DNA of 12,068 nucleotides, from the NCBI GenBank assembly GCA_022821935.1, contig JAJECR010000383.1:1-12068 (forward strand), given 5' to 3'. The notes below the pieces were generated by a model. It did no database searches, had not been told where the DNA came from, and saw nothing but the letters and a program-made list of their open reading frames with translations. The position numbers and the translations under genes were made by a program. Positions 7,676 through 12,068 of this stretch are shown here, in pieces. The first letter of the stretch is position 1, and each line of letters opens with the position of its first letter. This DNA comes from Candidatus Latescibacterota bacterium. GTDB lineage: Bacteria > JAAXHH01.

Positions 7676-9496
7676 TCAGAAACTGATTCGCGCTGCCTTC
7701 TCCTCGTCGAACCACCAGCCATCAGGGAACGGCGTCACATACATCTCCTCCGGAAGGTCGGGCCTGCCGAACTTGTCCCAGTACACGATGCGGGTCTCCC
7801 CGAGGGCATCCAGCGGGATCTGGTAATAGTTCCATAGCAGAACACGATCAAGCGCCCGGCATGCGCTCACGAAGTCATCGAGGTGTGTCGCACTGAGCGC
7901 TGCCTCGACCATCGCATCGACCGCCGGGTCGCTGAGGCCGGACGCGTTGAGGTAAAGAGTCGATGAGGAATGAAAGAAAGGTCGCAACTCCCACGAGGGC
8001 GGAACTTCGATACCGCCGTACACCAGGATAGCGTCGTAGTCGGCGTTGCGCCGGCGATTGTAGTAGCCGGTGCGTTCGATCATGCGGATGTCCGTCTGGA
8101 TACCCAGTATCGACAGCGAACGCATGTAGGGCAGGAGAATACGCTGGTCGTCCCGGGAGAAGGACAGGAACTCGATCACAAAGGGTTCACCCGCATCGTC
8201 GACCATCACGCCGTCCACGACCCGATAACCGGCTTTCCCGAGGAGTGCCCTCGCCCTCGACAAACCGTCACGGTCGACGCCCACCCCATCGGTACTGGGG
8301 AAGGAAAAGGGGTGGGTGAATACCCTGGCGGGCAACTGCGCGCGATGCGGTTCGAGAAGCGCTTTTTCCGCTTCTCCCGGCAATCCCGAGGAAGCGAACA
8401 TGGAGTCGGCAAAGAAGCTGTTGGCCCGGGTCAACTGGCCCCCGTGCAACGCCCGGATCTGCCACTCGAAGTCCAATGCGCGGGCCAGCGCCTCGCGTAC
8501 GCGAATATCGTCGAACGGTTGGCGCCGCGTATTCAGCGCCAGGCGATAGCGGGCGCCGCTCTGATTGCCGGACGCCAGCGTGCCGAGCACGAGCCAGCCG
8601 CGGTCGCGCGCGGGAACGTCGTAGGATGACAGCCAGTGCCGCGAGTCGGTCTCGGTCCACACGTCAAGCAGTCCCGCGCGCAAGGCTTCGCGGGCGACCG
8701 TCGCGTCCAGGTAACGCTCGTAGCGAATGGTATTGAAGTTGAACTTTCCACGATTCACCGGAAGATCCCTGGCCCAGTAATCCGGCACCCGCTCGTATGT
8801 AACGTAGCGACCCTGAGACACGTCTGTCAGTCGATAAGGGCCGCTCTGTGGCGGCGGCGTCGTTATCGGTTCACTCACATCCCGGTCGAGCCAGAAATGT
8901 GCAGGCACGATGGGCATGTAGCCGAGGATGAAGAGTTGTTTGGCGATGTCCGAATCGGCACGAATCTCGACGGTGAGTGGATTCAGGATGTTGACGTCAG
9001 CAACCCAGGCCAGCGCCCCTGCCCATCCGTGGGCCATGATGTCAGCGCGAAAGGTTTCCACCGAAAACTTGACGTCGGTTGCGGTAATCGGCCTGCCGTC
9101 GTGCCAGCGCGCCTGCGGGCGCAGCCGGAAGACGATTCGCCGGCGATCGGCGCTGAGAGCGATCGACTCGGCGAGACTGCCGTAATAGCCCGAGGGTTCG
9201 TCACCGGCGCGCTCGATCAGGTAATCGTAGGACCGGTAGAATCCCGCCGGCTGGTACATCGGCGACACGGTACTCAAGGGTTTGAGCCAGGGCAGCACTA
9301 GCGTGCCGCCCTTCGGGGCGTCCGCGTTGAGATAGTTGAAGTGCGGGAAGTCGGCGGGATATTTGAGTTCGTAGTTGGGTACCTGCGAGACGCCGTAACG
9401 GAACTCGAGCGTCTGCGTATCGGCAACGGCGTGCGCCAAGGGATGTATCGACAGGGCGAACAGCAACAGGATGCTTCCAGCGCGCGGTTTTTCCAT
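7676..9496 (-). CDS. YejA-like ABC transporter periplasmic solute-binding protein (family 5)
   Basis: This is a periplasmic substrate-binding protein of the family 5 (oligopeptide/dipeptide) group, closest by motif to YejA, the binding subunit of the YejABEF peptide importer. From ATG 9496 it has 606 residues. It starts with a signal peptide (MEKPRAG, then LLLFALSIHPLAHA) and has no lipobox cysteine, so it should be a soluble periplasmic protein. Diagnostic stretches are DAPKGGT (59-65), WHDGRPITATDVKF (131-144), SGPYR, FDDIRVREALARALDFEW, SGLPGEAEKALLEPHRAQLP and, near the end, YWDKFGRP. The frame stays open 27 codons upstream to 9577, with another ATG at 9523, but only 9496 gives a clean signal peptide. 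No good Shine-Dalgarno precedes any of the three, so the start is tentative. Its gene is convergent with the hemerythrin gene (51 bases apart, no terminator seen) and divergent from the nitroreductase. It is a distant paralogue of the binding protein at the right edge. Confidence 0.93.
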   Translation of the reverse strand: MEKPRAGSILLLFALSIHPLAHAVADTQTLEFRYGVSQVPNYELKYPADFPHFNYLNADAPKGGTLVLPWLKPLSTVSPMYQPAGFYRSYDYLIERAGDEPSGYYGSLAESIALSADRRRIVFRLRPQARWHDGRPITATDVKFSVETFRADIMAHGWAGALAWVADVNILNPLTVEIRADSDIAKQLFILGYMPIVPAHFWLDRDVSEPITTPPPQSGPYRLTDVSQGRYVTYERVPDYWARDLPVNRGKFNFNTIRYERYLDATVAREALRAGLLDVWTETDSRHWLSSYDVPARDRGWLVLGTLASGNQSGARYRLALNTRRQPFDDIRVREALARALDFEWQIRALHGGQLTRANSFFADSMFASSGLPGEAEKALLEPHRAQLPARVFTHPFSFPSTDGVGVDRDGLSRARALLGKAGYRVVDGVMVDDAGEPFVIEFLSFSRDDQRILLPYMRSLSILGIQTDIRMIERTGYYNRRRNADYDAILVYGGIEVPPSWELRPFFHSSSTLYLNASGLSDPAVDAMVEAALSATHLDDFVSACRALDRVLLWNYYQIPLDALGETRIVYWDKFGRPDLPEEMYVTPFPDGWWFDEEKAARISF

Positions 9497-9618
9497 GCGG
9501 TAAATTCTACGCGGCGGTCTCATGCGGGCATATAAACCTGCACACCGCCCCTGGGCAAGCCGACGAGCGGGAAGCACCGGCTACAAAAATATCGACGTGG
9601 AAACCTTCTGACCCGCGT

Positions 9619-9624
9619 GAGGAG
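9619..9624 (+). promoter_or_regulatory. Shine-Dalgarno site that fixes the nitroreductase start
   Basis: GAGGAG is seven bases before ATG 9632. A GTG at 9617 is in frame five codons upstream but overlaps this site and has nothing comparable ahead of it, so 9632 is preferred. Confidence 0.8.
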
Positions 9625-9631
9625 CGAGACT

Positions 9632-10228
9632 ATGACCGACATGGGCCTGTTCGACGCCATGTATCACTGCCGGGCAATGCGTCGCCTGAAGCCGGACCCG
9701 GTACCGCGGGAGCTTCTGTTGAAGCTGGTCGATGCCGCCCACCAGGGACCCAGCGCCAGCAACAAGCAGAACGACCGGTGGCTCGTCATCACCCGCGCCG
9801 ACATCAAGCAGAAGCTCGCCGACCTGAATCGCGCTGCCGTCGACCGCTACGTGACGATCGCTCCCGATGCACCGCCCTCCGCCTTCAAATGGCAATACGA
9901 CAAGCTTCAGTCCGTACCGGCCATCATCGTTGGCGGCCTCGTGCTGGAGCAGCATGGCAACGGCTTTCATGACGGTTACGCCGCGGGCGGATCCATCTGG
10001 CCCAAGGTGCAGAACCTGCTGCTGGCAGCTCGCGCCCTGCAGTTGGGCGCATGCCCAACCAACCTGCCGTTGTTCGGGGATCGGGCGGCCGCTTACGAGG
10101 CTCTCAACGTCCCCGCCAACATGGAACTCGCCTGCGTGATCCCGGTTGGCTACCCGATGGGCCGTTTCGGCCCGGTGACCCGGCGGCCGGCGGAAGAGAT
10201 TGTCAGTTGGGACCAGTTCGGCGACTGA
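9632..10228 (+). CDS. Nitroreductase family FMN-dependent oxidoreductase
   Basis: This 198-residue protein belongs to the nitroreductase family: FMN-bound homodimers that transfer electrons from NAD(P)H to nitro groups, quinones, enones or similar. The N-terminal FMN-phosphate segment is LFDAMYHCRAMRRLKPDPVP (6-25), with Arg14, Arg17 and Arg18. PSASNKQ (40-46) is the usual second flavin contact. The central helix SIWPKVQNLLLAARALQLGA (121-140) leads into the conserved LGA turn, and PVGYP (171-175) precedes the C-terminal Arg/Pro segment. The length fits the compact members of the family. It is cytoplasmic, with no signal peptide. The gene is divergent from one YejA-like gene and sits directly in front of the other. 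No terminator follows it, so it may be co-transcribed with the second binding-protein gene, although a metabolic link between the two is not evident. The physiological substrate is unknown. Confidence 0.94.
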   Translation: MTDMGLFDAMYHCRAMRRLKPDPVPRELLLKLVDAAHQGPSASNKQNDRWLVITRADIKQKLADLNRAAVDRYVTIAPDAPPSAFKWQYDKLQSVPAIIVGGLVLEQHGNGFHDGYAAGGSIWPKVQNLLLAARALQLGACPTNLPLFGDRAAAYEALNVPANMELACVIPVGYPMGRFGPVTRRPAEEIVSWDQFGD

Positions 10229-12068
10229 TTGGTCAATCGACCGGGCGACCCGGCAAGGACCCGAGCATCATTTCGCCATTATCGTTCCCGCGCATCCTAT
10301 GGGTGCTAACCGTCTTCGCCGGCGGGTCAACTCTCGCCAGCGAGCCCAGCCACGGCTTCGCGTACTTTGGAGAACCCAAGTATCCGAAGGACATGGGCCA
10401 TTACGACTATGTAAACCCGGACGCACCGAAAGGAGGGACGGTCGGGGTAGCTGGCATTGGCACATTCAATAACCTGAATCCTTTTGTCGACAAGGGAATA
10501 CTGGCGCAATACATCGACCCGCGCGTTTTCACGATCACCCATGAGCGCCTGATGATGGAATCGGAAGACGAACTGGCGACCTACTACGGTCGCCTGGCGG
10601 AAACCATCGAAGTCGCTGACGATTACAGTTGGGTCGAATACACCCTGCGCCAGGACGCGTACTGGCACGACGGCGTACCGGTCACCGTGGACGATATCCT
10701 CTGGACCTTCCATGCATACAGGCATGAAGCGTCCAGCAGTTGGCGAAGCGCGTACCGGGACATCGAGCGGCTGGAGCGGACCGGACCCCGGTCCTTCAAG
10801 TTCCACTTCACCGAATCGGCCGAAAAGACCGGCCAGTTGGTCATTCAGACGGCAATGTTCACGCCACAGGCCAAGCACTACTATGCGCACCGCAAGTTCG
10901 ACGCAACGACGATGGAACCGCCTCTCGGCAATGGACCTTACCGGATCGCGGAAGTGGACCCCGGACACAAGCTGGTGTTCGAAAGGGTAAAGGACTATTG
11001 GGCCAAAGACCTGGGCATCACCAGGGGCATGTACAACTTCGATCGTATCCAGCTCACCTATTTCTTCGATGAGAGCGTCATGCTGCAAGCCCTAAGAGCC
11101 GGGGTATTCGACTATTACCGTGAACAGAATGAAAAGAGCTTTCACACGGCCTATGACTTTGTTGGCCGCCGCAAAGGTCTGTTCAAGGCCGAGACATATA
11201 CCATGGGCGGTGCGTACGGCATGCACTTTGGTATCGTGCTGAATATGCGAAGAGCGCTATTCAAGGACATTCGGGTACGGGAAGCTCTCACTTTGGCCTA
11301 CAACTTCGAGTGGGCCAACCGCGTGTTCTGGCACAACGGACTGAAGCGCAACAACTCGTATTTCGTGCGGTCAGGATTGCAGGCCACGGAAATGCCTTCA
11401 AAGGAGGAACTGGCATTGCTGGAACCGTTTCGGGACCAGTTGCCGGAGCGGGTGTTTACGCGACCTGTGCCGTTGCCGGAAAACGCGCCTTTCGGTCGCA
11501 ATCGAGACACGCTGTTACAGGCCGACGCACTACTGCGTGAAGCCGGCTGGGTAGTCGAAGATTTTGCGCGTGTCAATGAGAATACAGGCGAACCGCTCAC
11601 CTTCGAATTCGTCATTTCGCGTGCCGATTTCGAACGCATGCTCACGCCCTATGTCGATAATCTCAAACGTCTCGGTATCCACACCGTGATGCGCAAGGTG
11701 GAAAACAACCTGATGGTCAATCGCCTGAGATCCTACGACTTCGACGCAACCATTCGTAAGTTCTATACATTTGCCGTCCCCTTTCCCTCCCGGATGCGCA
11801 GTCAGTTCACCTCGCAGTATGCGGATTCGCCGAACATGTTGAACTACGCGGGGATCAAGAATCCGGCCGTGGACTTTCTTGTCGAGAAAATCGCCTGGGC
11901 CACCACGGAGGAAGAGATGAACACGGCAGGGCGGGCCCTGGACCGGGTATTGCTCTGGAATTTCTACCTCATACCCGATGGACATCCGGTTGGACGACAC
12001 ATCTGTTACTGGGACAGGTTCGGGCATCCACCAATCGGGGCCGAACACATGCGCTGGTCCGGCTTTCC
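10207..12068 (+). CDS. YejA-like ABC transporter periplasmic solute-binding protein, 3'-truncated
   Basis: This is a second family 5, YejA-like periplasmic binding protein, probably for peptides. The frame has no stop from the nitroreductase gene to base 12068. Family motifs match the - strand paralogue in order: DAPKGGT (near 10420), WHDGVPVTVDD (near 10660), GNGPYRIAEVD, FKDIRVREALTLAYNFEW (near 11260), LLEPFRDQLPERVFTRP (near 11416) and DRVLLWNFYLIP ending in YWDRFGHP (near 12007-12030). Compared with the paralogue, only some 15-20 residues are missing at the right edge. The N-terminus is unclear. A signal-peptide-like stretch, RILWVLTVFAGGSTLAS, spans about 10291-10341, but the only canonical starts nearby are TTG 10207 (leaves an overlong n-region, overlaps the previous gene) and GTG 10303 (cuts the signal peptide). 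I give 10207 as the outer limit; ATC 10267 or ATT 10270 are possible rare starts. Transporter subunits may follow beyond the edge. Confidence 0.9.
   Translation, partial: MGPVRRLIGQSTGRPGKDPSIISPLSFPRILWVLTVFAGGSTLASEPSHGFAYFGEPKYPKDMGHYDYVNPDAPKGGTVGVAGIGTFNNLNPFVDKGILAQYIDPRVFTITHERLMMESEDELATYYGRLAETIEVADDYSWVEYTLRQDAYWHDGVPVTVDDILWTFHAYRHEASSSWRSAYRDIERLERTGPRSFKFHFTESAEKTGQLVIQTAMFTPQAKHYYAHRKFDATTMEPPLGNGPYRIAEVDPGHKLVFERVKDYWAKDLGITRGMYNFDRIQLTYFFDESVMLQALRAGVFDYYREQNEKSFHTAYDFVGRRKGLFKAETYTMGGAYGMHFGIVLNMRRALFKDIRVREALTLAYNFEWANRVFWHNGLKRNNSYFVRSGLQATEMPSKEELALLEPFRDQLPERVFTRPVPLPENAPFGRNRDTLLQADALLREAGWVVEDFARVNENTGEPLTFEFVISRADFERMLTPYVDNLKRLGIHTVMRKVENNLMVNRLRSYDFDATIRKFYTFAVPFPSRMRSQFTSQYADSPNMLNYAGIKNPAVDFLVEKIAWATTEEEMNTAGRALDRVLLWNFYLIPDGHPVGRHICYWDRFGHPPIGAEHMRWSGF
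10255..10259 (+). promoter_or_regulatory. Possible Shine-Dalgarno for the second YejA-like gene
   Basis: AAGGA lies seven bases before an in-frame ATC (10267) and ten before an in-frame ATT (10270). Either codon would give a well-proportioned signal peptide beginning ISPLSFPRILWVLTVF. Neither is a normal start codon, so this site is suggestive only. Confidence 0.35.

Noticed and set aside
7675..7687. Small inverted repeat ATCAG-AAA-CTGAT at the convergent gene ends
   Set aside because: The stem is only 5 bp, AT-containing and lacks a T tract on either side, so it does not qualify as a terminator.
7970..9301. Two + strand open frames of about 220 codons inside the first YejA-like gene
   Set aside because: They are shadows of the - strand binding-protein gene, with low-complexity, motif-free translations.
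9497..9631. Promoter-like AT-rich patches (TATAAA at 9531, AAAAATAT near 9585) in the divergent gap
   Set aside because: No -35 element at suitable spacing could be matched to either, so promoters surely exist here but cannot be placed.
10327..11088. Long open frame of 253 codons on - opposite the second YejA-like gene
   Set aside because: It is antisense to a gene with clear family motifs, and its translation shows no recognisable domain; high-G+C genes often leave such open antisense frames.

Overview
The window looks like chromosome of a Gram-negative, free-living proteobacterium, most likely a gammaproteobacterium of marine or soil type. The clues are two TonB-dependent outer-membrane receptors of the FecA/CirA-like kind abundant in such bacteria, two YejA-type periplasmic peptide-binding proteins, moderately high G+C by eye, strong Shine-Dalgarno sites and GC-rich hairpin/T-tract terminators. 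The order and genus cannot be fixed from this sequence. There are eight protein genes, two of them cut by the window edges. I see no RNA genes, insertion sequences, integrases, phage genes or CRISPR arrays.

Left block (1-7624, all on +). The 3' part of a cysteine-rich TonB-dependent receptor ends at 2537 and is followed by a clear intrinsic terminator (2577-2610). Next come an unrecognised 221-residue cytoplasmic protein (2687-3352) and, 90 bases on with no terminator between, a second complete TonB-dependent receptor (3443-6067) with signal peptide and TonB box. A second terminator (6091-6121), with nearly the same stem as the first, lies between this receptor and a phytanoyl-CoA-dioxygenase-like Fe(II)/2-oxoglutarate enzyme (6139-6939). 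A hemerythrin-like (HHE) di-iron protein (6980-7624) follows in an apparent two-gene operon. A plausible reading is an uptake-and-modification locus: two related outer-membrane importers for an unknown ligand, with oxygen/iron-dependent enzymes encoded beside them.

Right block (7676-12068). A YejA-like family 5 solute-binding protein is encoded on - (7676-9496), convergent with the hemerythrin gene. Divergent from it, across about 135 bases, is a short FMN nitroreductase gene on + (9632-10228). A second YejA-like binding-protein gene follows at once and runs off the right edge only a few residues before its expected end. It is open to base 12068 but has no obvious canonical start next to its signal peptide. 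By analogy with yejABEF, the membrane and ATPase subunits of the importer may lie just beyond the right edge, but that is inference.

The least explained items are the unrecognised protein between the two receptors, the terminator placed directly ahead of the dioxygenase ribosome-binding site, the twelve cysteines of the first receptor, and the start of the second binding protein.
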